Origin: Burkholderia cenocepacia
Lineage (GTDB): Bacteria > Pseudomonadota > Gammaproteobacteria > Burkholderiales > Burkholderiaceae
Length of the DNA: 64,000 nt
Reading direction: 5' to 3'
Assembly (NCBI RefSeq): GCF_900446215.1
Contig: NZ_UAQZ01000014.1
Location: 62,001-126,000, forward strand
Of the stretch, positions 8,015-16,923 are shown one piece after another. The position numbers and the translations under genes are program-made. Numbering within the stretch: the stretch's first letter is position 1; each line of letters opens with the position of its first letter. The notes beneath the pieces are model-generated. The model was not told the DNA's origin, made no database searches, and saw only the letters and a program-made list of their open reading frames with translations.

Positions 8015-9049
8015 TTATACGAACACTTTTGAATCTTGCAAAGCCTTTTTTTCAAAAATTTCTTCGGCTTCGTTCAGATGCGCGCGCGCCTCGTCGAACA
8101 CGGCCAGATCGCCGCGCGCCAGCTTCTTGTTGTCGGACAGCACGCGACGCCAGCCACGCGCGCCCGGCATGCCGCGATACAGCCCGAGCGCGTGTCGCAC
8201 GATCGCACCGAGGTAGGTGCCACGCTTCAGCTCGGCCGCGCAATACGCGATCAGTTGCGCTTCAGCCTCTTCGCGCGTCGGTACCGCTGCGGTGGATCCG
8301 TAGAAGCGCGCATCGACTTCCGCCAGCACGTACGGGTTGTGATACGCCTCGCGGCCGAGCATCACGCCGTCGACGTGCTCGAGATGCTGCGCGACTTCAT
8401 CGAGCGTCGTGATACCACCGTTGATCACGATCTCCAGCGACGGAAAATCGCGCTTCAACCGATACGCATAGTCGTACTTGAGCGGCGGGATCTCGCGATT
8501 CTCCTTCGGCGACAGTCCCTTCAGGATCGCGTTGCGCGCATGCACGACGAACGTTTCGCAACCAGCCTCGGCCACCGTGCCGACGAAGTCGCGCACGAAC
8601 GCGTAGTCCTCGACCGCATCGACCCCGATCCGGTGCTTGACCGTCACCGGCACCGCCACCGCATCGCGCATCGCCTTCACGCAGTCGGCCACGAGTTGCG
8701 GCTCGTTCATCAGGCATGCACCGAACGCACCGCGCTGCACGCGCTCGGACGGGCACCCGCAGTTCAGGTTGATTTCGTCGTAGCCCCACTGCTCGCCGAG
8801 CTTTGCGGCGCGCGCGAGATCGTCCCGCTCGCTGCCGCCCAGTTGCAGCGCGATCGGCGATTCGCTCGGCGTGAACGCAAGATGCCGCTGGGCATCGCCG
8901 AACAGCAGCGCGCCCGTCGTGATCATCTCCGTATACAGCCACGTATTGCGCGTCAGCGTGCGGTGGAACGACCGGCAATGGCGGTCGGTCCAGTCGAGCA
9001 TCGGCGCGACGGATACACGGCGGGGAGGAAGCGAGGACGGAACGGACAT
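8015..9049 (-). CDS. dusA: tRNA-dihydrouridine synthase A
   Basis: A 344-aa FMN enzyme that reduces uridines 20/20a in the tRNA D-loop. The N-terminal TIM barrel shows SVAPMLDWTDRH, the catalytic cysteine region NLNCGCPSERVQ, and the phosphate-binding INGGI and GVMLGREAYHNP segments. The C-terminal helical tRNA-binding domain ends in a long charged helix. I start it at the ATG at 9049 because the frame further upstream is in Arg/Ser-rich non-family sequence. Its 3' end lies close to tRNA-His on the same strand, 54 bases apart, which may only be proximity. Confidence 0.95.
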   Translation of the reverse strand: MSVPSSLPPRRVSVAPMLDWTDRHCRSFHRTLTRNTWLYTEMITTGALLFGDAQRHLAFTPSESPIALQLGGSERDDLARAAKLGEQWGYDEINLNCGCPSERVQRGAFGACLMNEPQLVADCVKAMRDAVAVPVTVKHRIGVDAVEDYAFVRDFVGTVAEAGCETFVVHARNAILKGLSPKENREIPPLKYDYAYRLKRDFPSLEIVINGGITTLDEVAQHLEHVDGVMLGREAYHNPYVLAEVDARFYGSTAAVPTREEAEAQLIAYCAAELKRGTYLGAIVRHALGLYRGMPGARGWRRVLSDNKKLARGDLAVFDEARAHLNEAEEIFEKKALQDSKVFV

Positions 9050-9128
9050 GGAATTCGGGTACAGGCCAGACGGCACGGAAACAACCCGATATTTTACCGC
9101 AATACCGGCGATGCCCGCCCGACACGCG

Positions 9129-9374
9129 CTACCCGCCGCCGAGCTCCGCATCGACCGCCCGGCGCGCCTCGTCGAACACGCGCTCGATCACGCGCCGTTC
9201 GGTGAGCAGCATCCCGTCGACCTTGACCCGCCGCCAGCCGATCCGCACGGCATCGCCCTGCAGCACGCGATAGTGCGCGTGCTCGCCGTCCCAGACCTGC
9301 TCGGTTTTCACCTCGATCTCGAAGCCGCGGTACGGCTCGCTGAAATCGCCGAGGTCGCTGCCTCTCGGTTCCAT
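9129..9374 (-). CDS. Hypothetical protein
   Basis: An 81-aa protein. I use the ATG at 9374, which has a GGAG site eight bases upstream; the open frame extends 30 codons earlier but only through Ala/Arg-rich sequence. The core (PYRGFEIEVKTEQVWDGEHAHYRV, then IGWRRVKVDGML) looks like a small beta-sheet domain followed by a C-terminal helix. Two short unknown genes and the ssu operon precede it on the same strand. No family recognised. Confidence 0.55.
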   Translation of the reverse strand: MEPRGSDLGDFSEPYRGFEIEVKTEQVWDGEHAHYRVLQGDAVRIGWRRVKVDGMLLTERRVIERVFDEARRAVDAELGGG

Positions 9375-9429
9375 CGCACGCTCCGTGGCGACGCCGCGCC
9401 AGGCCGCCCGCGCGGCCGGCGCCGCGCGC

Positions 9430-9627
9430 TCAATCGTATTCGTCGGACAAAAACGACCGGCCATCGGCCGTCAGGTCGACCCGGTCAGCCGTCGCCTGAT
9501 AGATCAGTCCGTCATTCAGCAACGCATAGACGACGTCATCGAACGCGGCAGGAACCGGCCGGCTGTCGCCGAACTGGTCGATCCATTTCAGCGCCTCGAT
9601 GGCTTCGGGGGAAAGGATGGGGGTCAT
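9430..9627 (-). CDS. Hypothetical protein, possible winged-helix-like
   Basis: A 65-aa acidic protein starting at the ATG at 9627. The sequence has three short helices followed by LIYQATADRVDLTADGRSFL, a two-strand wing with the 'LTxDGxxFL' ending seen in small winged-helix proteins and phage regulators. No basic recognition helix is obvious, so DNA binding is doubtful. The longer frame upstream is low-complexity. Confidence 0.55.
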   Translation of the reverse strand: MTPILSPEAIEALKWIDQFGDSRPVPAAFDDVVYALLNDGLIYQATADRVDLTADGRSFLSDEYD

Positions 9628-9771
9628 GCGTTGGCCTCCGGCATCGGTGTCGTTCCATCCTAGCACTTCGTCAGGAAGTCGAATACCGAGGCAAACGCGC
9701 GGCGCGAACGCCAATGCGGCGCCGGCAGGCACGCTGCCCGCCGACGCCGCACGGGTGCGCGGCACATGCGC

Positions 9772-9987
9772 TCAGAGGCGTGCGATCGAGACTTCCGTCG
9801 ACTTCACGAGCGCGACGACTTCGGCGCCGACCTTCAGTTCGAGTTCGTCCACCGAACGGGTGGTGATCACCGACGTGACGATGCCGAACGGCGTCTCGAC
9901 GTCGACTTCGGAAACCACGGACCCGCGAATGATCTCCTTGACCTTGCCCTTGAACTGGTTACGTACGTTGATTGCAGTGATGCTCAT
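9772..9987 (-). CDS. Molybdopterin/TOBE-domain protein (molbindin)
   Basis: A 71-aa single TOBE domain: SITAINVRNQFKGKVKEI at the start and TSVITTRSVDELELKVG in the middle are the two conserved blocks of Mop/molbindin, small proteins that oligomerise and bind molybdate or another oxyanion. It lies 57 bases downstream of ssuB on the same strand, the usual position in Burkholderia ssu operons. A role in oxyanion sensing or storage with the sulfonate system is an inference from position. Confidence 0.88.
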   Translation of the reverse strand: MSITAINVRNQFKGKVKEIIRGSVVSEVDVETPFGIVTSVITTRSVDELELKVGAEVVALVKSTEVSIARL

Positions 9988-10044
9988 CGGGATGATCGCT
10001 CCGAAGAAAAAAGTCTCAGAACGGGCGGCCGGGGCCGCCCGGAA

Positions 10045-11007
10045 TTAAACGGCCCAGCGGATCTGCCCGACCGGTCGAACCTTGTCTGCTTGATGCTCGG
10101 CGTCGTGATCGGCCGCGCCGGGGCCGCCGGCGAGCACGCGTTTCAGCACGCGGTCCTCCAGCGCCGCGAATGCGGCCGACGCGCGGGCACGCGGCCGGTC
10201 GAGCGGCACCGACTGGTCGAGCGCCACCCGCCCCTGCTCGATCAACAGGATGCGGTCGCCGAGCGCAACGGCCTCCTGCACGTCATGCGTGACGAGCAGC
10301 GCGGTGAACCGATGCTCGCGCCACAGGCGCTCGATCAGCGCATGCATTTCGATGCGGGTAAGCGCGTCCAGCGCGCCGAGCGGCTCGTCGAGCAGCAGCA
10401 GTTGCGGCCGGTGCACGAGCGCGCGAGCGAGGGCGACGCGCTGCCGCTGCCCGCCCGACAGTTGCGCGGGCCAGTCGTTCGCGCGCTCCAGCAGCCCGAC
10501 TTCGTCGAGCACCGCGCGGGCCTGGTCGCGCGCGCCGCGGCCGAGGCCCAGCATCACGTTCTGCAGCACGGTCTTCCACGGCAGCAGGCGCGCATCCTGG
10601 TACATGATCCGCGTATCGAGCGCGCCGCCGCCCTCGCCGCGCGTCACCAGCGTGCCGCTGCTCGGTTGCTCGAGTCCCGCGACGAGACGCAGCAGCGTCG
10701 ATTTCCCGCAGCCGCTGCGGCCGACGATCGCGACGAAGCTGCCGCGCGCGATGCCGAGTTCGACGTCGTCGAGCACCGTGCGGGCGCCGAAGCGCTTGCT
10801 GACGCCCGACAGCGTGACCGCGTCGTCGGGCGCCGGGCTGCCGCCCGCGCGCCGCCGCGCAAGCGGCACGACCGATGCGCTGCCGTCACGTTCGAGGATC
10901 GCCGCGTCGCGCGCGTCGCCGTCCGCGACGCGGGCCTGCGCCAGTTCGGCCTCGAGGTCTGCGCCGGCGAGCGGGCCGTAGGCGGCCGCCGAAGTCGTCG
11001 CATTCAT
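10045..11007 (-). CDS. ssuB: Aliphatic sulfonate ABC transporter, ATP-binding subunit
   Basis: A 320-aa ATPase that powers sulfonate import. Walker A GRSGCGKST, Q-loop MYQDARLLPW, signature LSGGQRQR, Walker B LLLLDEPLGALD and the switch His in LLVTHDVQEA are all present. The Q-loop and the wording of the D-loop region match the SsuB/TauB/NrtD branch. Unusually, about 70 mostly Ala/Gly/Asp residues precede the ABC domain; the ATG at 11007 keeps them because it has an AGGAG site. Its start overlaps the stop of ssuC by four bases, indicating translational coupling. Confidence 0.94.
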   Translation of the reverse strand: MNATTSAAAYGPLAGADLEAELAQARVADGDARDAAILERDGSASVVPLARRRAGGSPAPDDAVTLSGVSKRFGARTVLDDVELGIARGSFVAIVGRSGCGKSTLLRLVAGLEQPSSGTLVTRGEGGGALDTRIMYQDARLLPWKTVLQNVMLGLGRGARDQARAVLDEVGLLERANDWPAQLSGGQRQRVALARALVHRPQLLLLDEPLGALDALTRIEMHALIERLWREHRFTALLVTHDVQEAVALGDRILLIEQGRVALDQSVPLDRPRARASAAFAALEDRVLKRVLAGGPGAADHDAEHQADKVRPVGQIRWAV

Positions 11008-11816
11008 GCTTTTGCTCCTGATTGATAGGCGGGGTGCCAGCGCAGCGTCACGCGCTCGAGCCATTTCGCCAGCACGTCGGCCAGCTTGCCGAGCACCGCG
11101 TACAGCAGGATGCCGACCACGACCACGTCGGTTTGCAGGAATTCACGCGCGTTCATCGTCATGTAGCCGATGCCCGACTGCGCGGAAATCGTTTCCGCGA
11201 CGATCAGCATCACCCACATCAGCCCGAGCGCGAAGCGCACGCCGACGAGGATCGACGGCAACGCGCCCGGCAGGATCACGTCGCGGTACAGCGCGAAGCC
11301 GCGCACGCCGTAGCTCTTCGCCATCTCGATCAGGTTCGCGTCGACCGAGCGGATCCCGTGATACGTATTGATGTAGACGGGGAAGAACACGCCGAGCGCG
11401 ACGAGGAACAGCTTCGCCTTCTCGTCGATGCCGAACCACAGGATCACGAGCGGGATCATTGCGAGCGCCGGGATGTTGCGGATCATCTGGATCGTCGAGT
11501 CGAGCGCGACCTCGGCAGCCTTCGACAGCCCGGTCGCGAGCCCCAGCGCCAGGCCGACGCCACCGCCGATCGCGAAGCCGAACAGCGCACGCCACGTGCT
11601 CACTTTCACGTTTGCCCACATTTCGCCCGACGTCACGAGCGACCAGGCCGCGCGCACGACCGCCACCGGCTCGGGCAACACGCGGGTCGACAGCCAGCCG
11701 GTGCGCGCACCGACCTCCCACACCACCAGCAACACGAGCGGCACGAGCCACGGCGCGACGCCGCGCCATGCGCGGGCGGCCACGGCGACGCCGGTCGTCG
11801 ACGGTTTCGTTGTCAT
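11004..11816 (-). CDS. ssuC: Aliphatic sulfonate ABC transporter, permease subunit
   Basis: A 270-aa inner-membrane permease with about six hydrophobic segments and the EAA loop (EMAKSYGVRGFALYRDVILP) that contacts the SsuB ATPase. Sequence details such as IQMIRNIPALAMIPL are typical of SsuC/TauC. A GGAGG ribosome-binding site precedes the ATG at 11816. It lies 16 bases after ssuD and overlaps ssuB. Confidence 0.94.
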   Translation of the reverse strand: MTTKPSTTGVAVAARAWRGVAPWLVPLVLLVVWEVGARTGWLSTRVLPEPVAVVRAAWSLVTSGEMWANVKVSTWRALFGFAIGGGVGLALGLATGLSKAAEVALDSTIQMIRNIPALAMIPLVILWFGIDEKAKLFLVALGVFFPVYINTYHGIRSVDANLIEMAKSYGVRGFALYRDVILPGALPSILVGVRFALGLMWVMLIVAETISAQSGIGYMTMNAREFLQTDVVVVGILLYAVLGKLADVLAKWLERVTLRWHPAYQSGAKA

Positions 11817-11832
11817 CGCAGGCCTCCGTCGC

Positions 11833-12990
11833 TCAGCTCTGGCTCGTCTTCGGCAGATAGTTGTTGCCGACGATCTCGCCGAACGGCCCCGACAGCGGAC
11901 CGGCCGCCTTCTCGACGCCCTTGCCCTTGATCAGCGGGAACACGAGTTCCGCGAAGCGATACGACTCCTCGAGGTGCGGATAGCCGGACAGGATGAACGT
12001 TTCGATGCCGAGATCCGCGTATTCGCGCATGCGTTCCGCGACCTGCTCGGGATTGCCGACGAGCGCCGTGCCGGCGCCGCCGCGCACGAGCCCCACGCCG
12101 GCCCACAGGTTCGGATAGACCTCGAGCGCCTCGCGGCCGCCGCGCTTGCCGCCGTGCAGCGCGGCCATCCGGCGCTGGCCTTCCGAATCCATGTTCGCGA
12201 ACGCCTTCTGCGCACGCGCGATCGTGTCGTCGTCGAGCCGGCTGATCAGCCGCTCGGCGTCACGCCATGCCTCGTCCTCGGTCTCACGCACGATCACGTG
12301 CAGGCGGATGCCGAACTTGATCTTGCGGCCGCGCGCGTCGGCACGAGCGCGAATGTCGGCGATCTTCTTCGCGACGGCCTCGGGCGGCTCGCCCCAGGTC
12401 AGGTAGGTATCGATGTGATCGGCGGCGATCGCGTGGGCGGCCGGCGACGAACCGCCGAACCACAGCGGCGGATGCGGATGCTGCACGGGCGGATAAAGCG
12501 CCTTGCCGCCCTTCGACTGCAGGTGCTTGCCGATGTAGTCGAACCCGTCGTTGTCGTGCGATGCGGCGAGCAGCCCGCGCCAGATGTTCAGGAAATCGTC
12601 GGTGATCTCGTAGCGCGTGTCGTGATCGGCAAAGAGGCCGTCGCCTTCGAGCTCGGCTGCATCGCCGCCCGTGACGACGTTGATCAGCAGGCGGCCGCCC
12701 GACAGGCGGTCGAACGTCGCGGCCATCCGCGCGGCCAGCCCCGGCGAAGCGATGCCGGGGCGCACCGCGACCAGGAACTTCAGGCGCTGCGTCGCCGGAA
12801 TCAGGCTCGATGCGACGACCCACGCATCCTCGCAGGAACGGCCGGTCGGCAGCAGCACGCCGTCGTAGCCTAGCGTGTCCGCCGCCACGGCGACCTGCTT
12901 GAAATAATCGTAGTCCGCGGCGCGCGCGCCTTCGGCCGTGCCGAGATAGCGGCTGTCGCCATGCGTGGGAATAAACCAGAACACATTCAT
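11833..12990 (-). CDS. ssuD: FMNH2-dependent alkanesulfonate monooxygenase
   Basis: A 385-aa flavin-dependent monooxygenase of the bacterial luciferase-like fold. With FMNH2 and O2 it cleaves alkanesulfonates to aldehyde and sulfite, supplying sulfur. The start MNVFWFIPTHGDSRYLG and internal blocks (VAADTLGYDGVLLPTG, LIPATQRLKFLVAVRPG, LINVVTGGD) are diagnostic of SsuD. The ATG at 12990 has an AGGAG site, and 49 further upstream codons are not family-like. It is the first gene of the operon; the reductase (ssuE) and the binding protein (ssuA) are not in the window. Confidence 0.96.
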   Translation of the reverse strand: MNVFWFIPTHGDSRYLGTAEGARAADYDYFKQVAVAADTLGYDGVLLPTGRSCEDAWVVASSLIPATQRLKFLVAVRPGIASPGLAARMAATFDRLSGGRLLINVVTGGDAAELEGDGLFADHDTRYEITDDFLNIWRGLLAASHDNDGFDYIGKHLQSKGGKALYPPVQHPHPPLWFGGSSPAAHAIAADHIDTYLTWGEPPEAVAKKIADIRARADARGRKIKFGIRLHVIVRETEDEAWRDAERLISRLDDDTIARAQKAFANMDSEGQRRMAALHGGKRGGREALEVYPNLWAGVGLVRGGAGTALVGNPEQVAERMREYADLGIETFILSGYPHLEESYRFAELVFPLIKGKGVEKAAGPLSGPFGEIVGNNYLPKTSQS

Positions 12991-13331
12991 CTGCTGCTCC
13001 TGCTTGACTGTCACTGCCGAAATTTGAAAAAAACGTCGCCCTGCTCGCGTCGCGGAGGAGCGACGCATGCATGGTGTGCATTCGAATCGGGATGGCTCGC
13101 CGGTCAGGCCGTGCAGCGGGCGAGGACGCGATCGCACGGCTGTTTCTGAGGAATCAGTCTAGGGATCGGTACAGGGCTTTGGAACGATTTTTTTGAGCTT
13201 AGGTTTTCCGCTTTCGTGATTAGCACGACGCTGGAGCGAATATCGCCGCGGCCGGGCCCTATAATGGCGCACCTATCCGAATAACTCCGCGCATACGGCT
13301 TCGGCCGTGCGCGCCTGCGGTGCACTCATCG
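12991..13331. promoter_or_regulatory. Divergent control region between ssuD and a membrane-protein gene
   Basis: This 341-bp stretch should hold the leftward ssu promoter and the rightward promoter of the small membrane protein. A TATAAT hexamer at 13260-13265 fits a rightward -10 element, although no good -35 lies at the right distance. Toward ssuD there is a T/A-rich patch (about 13180-13200 and 13010-13030), but no recognisable activator site. No gene seen. Confidence 0.45.
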
Positions 13332-13760
13332 ATGCAGAAAGTCATCCTGCCCTTCCTGTCCGGCTTCCTGGCCGCACTGTTCTTCCGCGAGGCCACGCTC
13401 GCCCTCCTCCACACGGCCGACCTGATCGCCGCAACCGGCTTCTCGACACAGCCGTTCGCGCCGCTCGGCATTCCTGAATTTGTCGCGAATGCGCTGATCA
13501 GCGCGTGCTGCGCGATTCCGATGGCGTGGTTGTTGCGCGTGTCGCCGGAACGCGAAGCATCGTGGATCGGCGCGCTCGTGTTCGGCGGTATCGTGCTGAC
13601 GGCCGCCCGCGTGTTCGCGATCGATCCGCTGCGCGGCATCTGGCCGTCGGGCAACATGATGCCGGTACTCGCGGCCGGCTTCGCGGCGAATGCGGTGTGG
13701 GGCTTCGGCGCGCTCGTGTTCATGCGCGCGTTCATGTCGGACGACGCGGGCGACGAGTAA
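13332..13760 (+). CDS. Small integral membrane protein, unknown function
   Basis: A 142-aa protein with about four hydrophobic stretches (residues 3-28, 50-70, 82-100, 107-130). Polar residues are scarce and the C-terminus is short and acidic (SDDAGDE). A GTG four codons upstream (13320) is an alternative start; neither has a convincing ribosome-binding site. It is preceded by a TATAAT-type -10 and followed by a strong terminator, so it is probably monocistronic. No family recognised. Confidence 0.7.
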   Translation: MQKVILPFLSGFLAALFFREATLALLHTADLIAATGFSTQPFAPLGIPEFVANALISACCAIPMAWLLRVSPEREASWIGALVFGGIVLTAARVFAIDPLRGIWPSGNMMPVLAAGFAANAVWGFGALVFMRAFMSDDAGDE

Positions 13761-13812
13761 CGCCGACGCGGGCGACACACCCTTCGGGGTCGGCCCGGCC
13801 GACATCCCTGCA

Positions 13813-13844
13813 AAAAGGCCGCGTGCATGTGCACGCGGCCTTTT
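13813..13844. terminator. Bidirectional Rho-independent terminator
   Basis: A near-perfect palindrome with stem GGCCGCGTGCA and a two-base loop, flanked by A and T runs. It lies between two convergent genes and can serve both. Confidence 0.88.
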
Positions 13845-13892
13845 CGTTTCTGCGTCGCGCGTCGATCGGCCGCGCGGTCGGGCTGAGCGGCG

Positions 13893-15056
13893 TCAGTCCT
13901 GCAGCTTGCGCAGCGGATGCGTGTCGGGCGTCCACGGGCTGTCGAACATCGCAAGCACGTCGGCGCGATCGACGTCGGCGGCCGACTTGAAACGCCACAC
14001 CGGCTGGTGATCCTTGTCGACGATCAGCGCGCGCACGCCTTCGATCACGTCGCCGCGCGCAAACGTCGAGCGCGTGAGATCGAGATCGCGCCGCAGGCAA
14101 TCGGCCATCGTTGCGCCACGCGCGCGTTCGACGACTTCGAGCGACACGGCCATCGACAGCGGCGACAGTTGCTCGCGCATCGCGTGGGTCGCCTTCTCGC
14201 CCCACCCGTCGACCGCCGCGCAATCCTGCTCGGCGTCGAGCGATGCGAGGATCGCGTTGATGTCCGGCTGCGCGAAATGCCGATCGATTCCGGCGCGCGC
14301 ATCGGCGAGCGCCGACGTGTCGGGCGTCGGCACGACCTTGTGCGCGGCGGCCGCCTCGGCCACGCACGCGACGGCCTGCGCACCGCTGTCGATGCGCGCG
14401 CCGCGCAGCGTATCGAGCAGTGCCGGCAGCGCGGCATCGGGCAGATAGACGTCGGCAAGTTGCGCGTACAGCGCGCCGGCCGCGTCGAGCGTCGCGCCGG
14501 TCACCGCGAGATAGCGGCCGATCGCGCCGGGCGTACGCGCGAGAAACCAGCTCATCCCGACGTCCGGGAACAGGCCGATGCGTGTTTCGGGCATCGCCAT
14601 CTTCGTCGAGTCGGTCACGACGCGCAGGCCGCCGGTATGCCGCGCCGCCTGCGAAATCCCCATGCCGCCGCCCATCACGACACCGTGCATCAGCGCGATG
14701 TACGGCTTCGGATACGTGAAGATCGCATGGTTCAGCGTGTATTCCTCGATGAAGAACGTATCGACCGCATCGCGGTCGCCGCGCTGCCACGCGTCGTGGA
14801 AGAAGCGCACGTCGCCGCCCGCGCAGAACGCGCGCGGATGCGGGCTGTGCACGACGACGGCGACGACGTCGGGGTCGTCGCGCCACGCGTCGAGCGCCTG
14901 CTGCATCAGCCGGATCATGCCGACCGACAGCGCGTTCAGCGCCTTCGGCCGGTTCAGTTCGAGAAAGCCGATGCGGTTCGCGACATACGCGCGCACGTCG
15001 GGCTGGGGGGATTCGGCGGAAACGGCGGCGGAAGTGGAATCGGTCATGAAAGTCAT
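13893..15056 (-). CDS. Enoyl-CoA hydratase/isomerase family, 3-hydroxyisobutyryl-CoA hydrolase type
   Basis: A crotonase-fold enzyme of 387 aa, longer than plain enoyl-CoA hydratases (about 260 aa) and the usual size for 3-hydroxyisobutyryl-CoA hydrolase of valine breakdown. The oxyanion-hole segments FCAGGDVRFFHD and HGVVMGGGMGIS are intact, and the PETRIGLFPDVGMSWFLAR block carries the Glu and Asp of the hydrolase branch. An ATG three codons in (15047) is an equally good start. It is 23 bases downstream of the SMR gene on the same strand; the connection to that transporter is not obvious. Confidence 0.88.
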   Translation of the reverse strand: MTFMTDSTSAAVSAESPQPDVRAYVANRIGFLELNRPKALNALSVGMIRLMQQALDAWRDDPDVVAVVVHSPHPRAFCAGGDVRFFHDAWQRGDRDAVDTFFIEEYTLNHAIFTYPKPYIALMHGVVMGGGMGISQAARHTGGLRVVTDSTKMAMPETRIGLFPDVGMSWFLARTPGAIGRYLAVTGATLDAAGALYAQLADVYLPDAALPALLDTLRGARIDSGAQAVACVAEAAAAHKVVPTPDTSALADARAGIDRHFAQPDINAILASLDAEQDCAAVDGWGEKATHAMREQLSPLSMAVSLEVVERARGATMADCLRRDLDLTRSTFARGDVIEGVRALIVDKDHQPVWRFKSAADVDRADVLAMFDSPWTPDTHPLRKLQD

Positions 15057-15078
15057 CCGGCAAACGGCAGTCGCACGC

Positions 15079-15417
15079 TCAGTGCGCCTGCATCTTCGAG
15101 AACAGGTTCAGCACCACGACGCCGGCGATGATCAGCCCGAGGCCGATCACCGCCGGCACGTCCGGCACCTGGCGATAGAGCAGCATCGCGACGAGCGTGA
15201 TCAGCACGATGCCAGCGCCCGACCAGACTGCATAGATGATGCCGACCGGCATCGTGCGCAACGTGAGCGACAGGCAGTAGAACGCGACGCCGTAACCGGC
15301 GACGACGAGCACCGACGGCCAGAAGCGCGTGAAGCCGTCCGCCGCGCGCAGCGCGGACGTGCCGATCACTTCCGCGACGATCGCGATCGCGAGCCATGCG
15401 TAACCGGGCAGTTGCAT
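15079..15417 (-). CDS. Small multidrug resistance (SMR) family transporter
   Basis: A 112-aa membrane protein with four transmembrane helices. The essential glutamate sits in helix 1 (AIVAEVIGTSAL, Glu16) and the IIYAVWSGAGIV block of helix 3 matches the EmrE/Qac branch, which exchanges protons for quaternary ammonium cations and dyes. Such proteins act as antiparallel dimers, and no partner gene is present, so a homodimer is expected. Its ATG lies three bases after the stop of the upstream gene, implying a shared transcript. Confidence 0.9.
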   Translation of the reverse strand: MQLPGYAWLAIAIVAEVIGTSALRAADGFTRFWPSVLVVAGYGVAFYCLSLTLRTMPVGIIYAVWSGAGIVLITLVAMLLYRQVPDVPAVIGLGLIIAGVVVLNLFSKMQAH

Positions 15418-15420
15418 CGC

Positions 15421-15918
15421 TCAGCTCCTTGCGAGGGCCAGTACCGCGTAGTCGTGACCGAGCTCCGCGCACAGCGCCTCGACGACGAACTCGTGGTCCG
15501 CGCGCTGCGGCAGCCCGGACGCGGTGATCGAGCCGATCACGCCGGCGCCGGCGACGGTCAGCGGAAACGAACCGCCGTGCGACGCATACTCGGCGACCGG
15601 CAGCCCGTGCTTGTCCGCGAGCGTCGCGCCGGCCTGCTGCATGCGCAGGCCGATCGCGTACGAACTGCGACGGAAATGCGCGACGACGTTGCGCTTGCGG
15701 CGCACCCAGTCGGCGTTGTCGGGGGTCGCACCGGCGAGCGCCGCATAGAACAGCGGCTGGCCGAACGTGGCGATGTCGATCGCGATCGCATGGCCGCGCG
15801 ACGTCGCGAGCGCATGCATCCGGTTGCCGAGCGCCCACGCGCGGGCCGGGTCGAAATGGGGAAACACGAGCGCCTGTTCCTGCGCGCCGATCGATTGCAG
15901 ATCGTGAGCGATGTCCAT
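15421..15918 (-). CDS. Heme-degrading-domain (UPF0303/HbpS-like) protein
   Basis: A 165-aa protein with the GlcG/HbpS-like fold: LGNRMHALATSRGHAIAIDI in the N-terminal half, then RRKRNVVAHFRRSSYAIGLRM, and the conserved ASHGGSFPLTVAGAGVIGSITASGL toward the C-terminus (split here across two blocks). These proteins bind heme or small cofactors; some are annotated as heme-degrading, though activity varies. The ATG at 15918 is the family start. First gene of a three-gene leftward cluster with the SMR transporter and the CoA hydrolase. Confidence 0.82.
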   Translation of the reverse strand: MDIAHDLQSIGAQEQALVFPHFDPARAWALGNRMHALATSRGHAIAIDIATFGQPLFYAALAGATPDNADWVRRKRNVVAHFRRSSYAIGLRMQQAGATLADKHGLPVAEYASHGGSFPLTVAGAGVIGSITASGLPQRADHEFVVEALCAELGHDYAVLALARS

Positions 15919-16070
15919 GAATCCGTCGATGCAGTAATGAGAGTCGCAACGGCGCCGATGCGATCGCGCAGGGCCGCTGCCGGAATGACGACACAAACCG
16001 CTCGATTCTAGCGCACGTGCCCCCACGTACCGGCCCCACAAGCGCCCGCCACGGGATTGTCAGAAAACAC

Positions 16071-16099
16071 TTGCGCACCTCCGGGCAACCCCGTATAAT
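16071..16099 (+). promoter_or_regulatory. Sigma-70 promoter of initiator tRNA-Met
   Basis: A -35 TTGCGC (16071-16076) and a consensus -10 TATAAT (16094-16099) separated by exactly 17 bases, ending 16 bases before the mature tRNA. The match to consensus and the position suit a strong constitutive tRNA promoter. Confidence 0.88.
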
Positions 16100-16115
16100 T
16101 CATTTCTTCGACGGA

Positions 16116-16192
<77 letters not shown>

Positions 16193-16209
16193 ACCGTCCA
16201 GAATTTCGC

Positions 16210-16236
16210 AAAAAGCCCGGCCTCGCGCCGGGCTTT
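16210..16236 (+). terminator. Rho-independent terminator after initiator tRNA-Met
   Basis: Stem AAAAAGCCCGGC with its complement around a short loop, followed by a T run, 17 bases after the tRNA. Confidence 0.88.
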
Positions 16237-16366
16237 TTGTTTTCGTGCGTCCGGGCGCGCCGCTCGCGCACTCGCCATTTCGCACGACGTGCCGCTCCAC
16301 GCGCAGGCGTTCGAGAATGCCGCGGCCCGGTGATACACTCGCATCACCTCGTCCCTTCCACTCGAC

Positions 16367-16912
16367 ATGAAATTCTGCTCCGTCTGCGGTCACGAAGTCC
16401 TCGCGCGCATTCCTCCGGGCGACAACCGCGAGCGCTTCGTCTGCGATCACTGCGGCACGATCCATTATCAGAATCCGCGCAACGTCGTCGGCACGGTGCC
16501 GGTCTGGGGCGACCAGATCCTGCTGTGCCGCCGCGCGATCGAACCGCGCTACGGATTCTGGACGCTGCCGGCGGGCTTCATGGAAATGGGCGAAACGACG
16601 GCGGAAGCCGCCGCGCGCGAAACGCTCGAGGAAGCCGGCGCGCGCGTCGAGGTGCAGAACCTGTTCACGCTGCTCAACGTGCCGCACGTGCACCAGGTCC
16701 ACCTGTTCTACCTCGCACGGCTCACCGACCCGGCCTTCGAAGCCGGCGAGGAAAGCCTCGAAGTGAAACTGTTCGACGAAGCCGACATCCCGTGGGACGA
16801 GATCGCGTTCCCGACCGTCAGCCAGACGCTGCGCTTCTTCTTCGCCGATCGCGCCGCCGGCGACTACGGCGTGCACACCGGCGATATCTTCCGCTCGCTG
16901 CGCAACGGCTGA
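16367..16912 (+). CDS. NUDIX hydrolase with N-terminal zinc ribbon
   Basis: A 181-aa enzyme. Residues 1-30 hold two CxxC pairs (FCSVCGHE and VCDHCGT), a zinc ribbon as in NADH pyrophosphatases. The Nudix box follows at about residues 69-91 (GFMEMGETTAEAAARETLEEAG), matching Gx5Ex7REUxEExGU. It should hydrolyse a nucleoside diphosphate linked to another moiety, using Mg2+; the NADH-type C-terminal recognition motif is not evident, so the substrate is open. It precedes aat by 11 bases, suggesting an operon. Confidence 0.9.
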   Translation: MKFCSVCGHEVLARIPPGDNRERFVCDHCGTIHYQNPRNVVGTVPVWGDQILLCRRAIEPRYGFWTLPAGFMEMGETTAEAAARETLEEAGARVEVQNLFTLLNVPHVHQVHLFYLARLTDPAFEAGEESLEVKLFDEADIPWDEIAFPTVSQTLRFFFADRAAGDYGVHTGDIFRSLRNG

Positions 16913-16923
16913 GCCCCGCTCCC

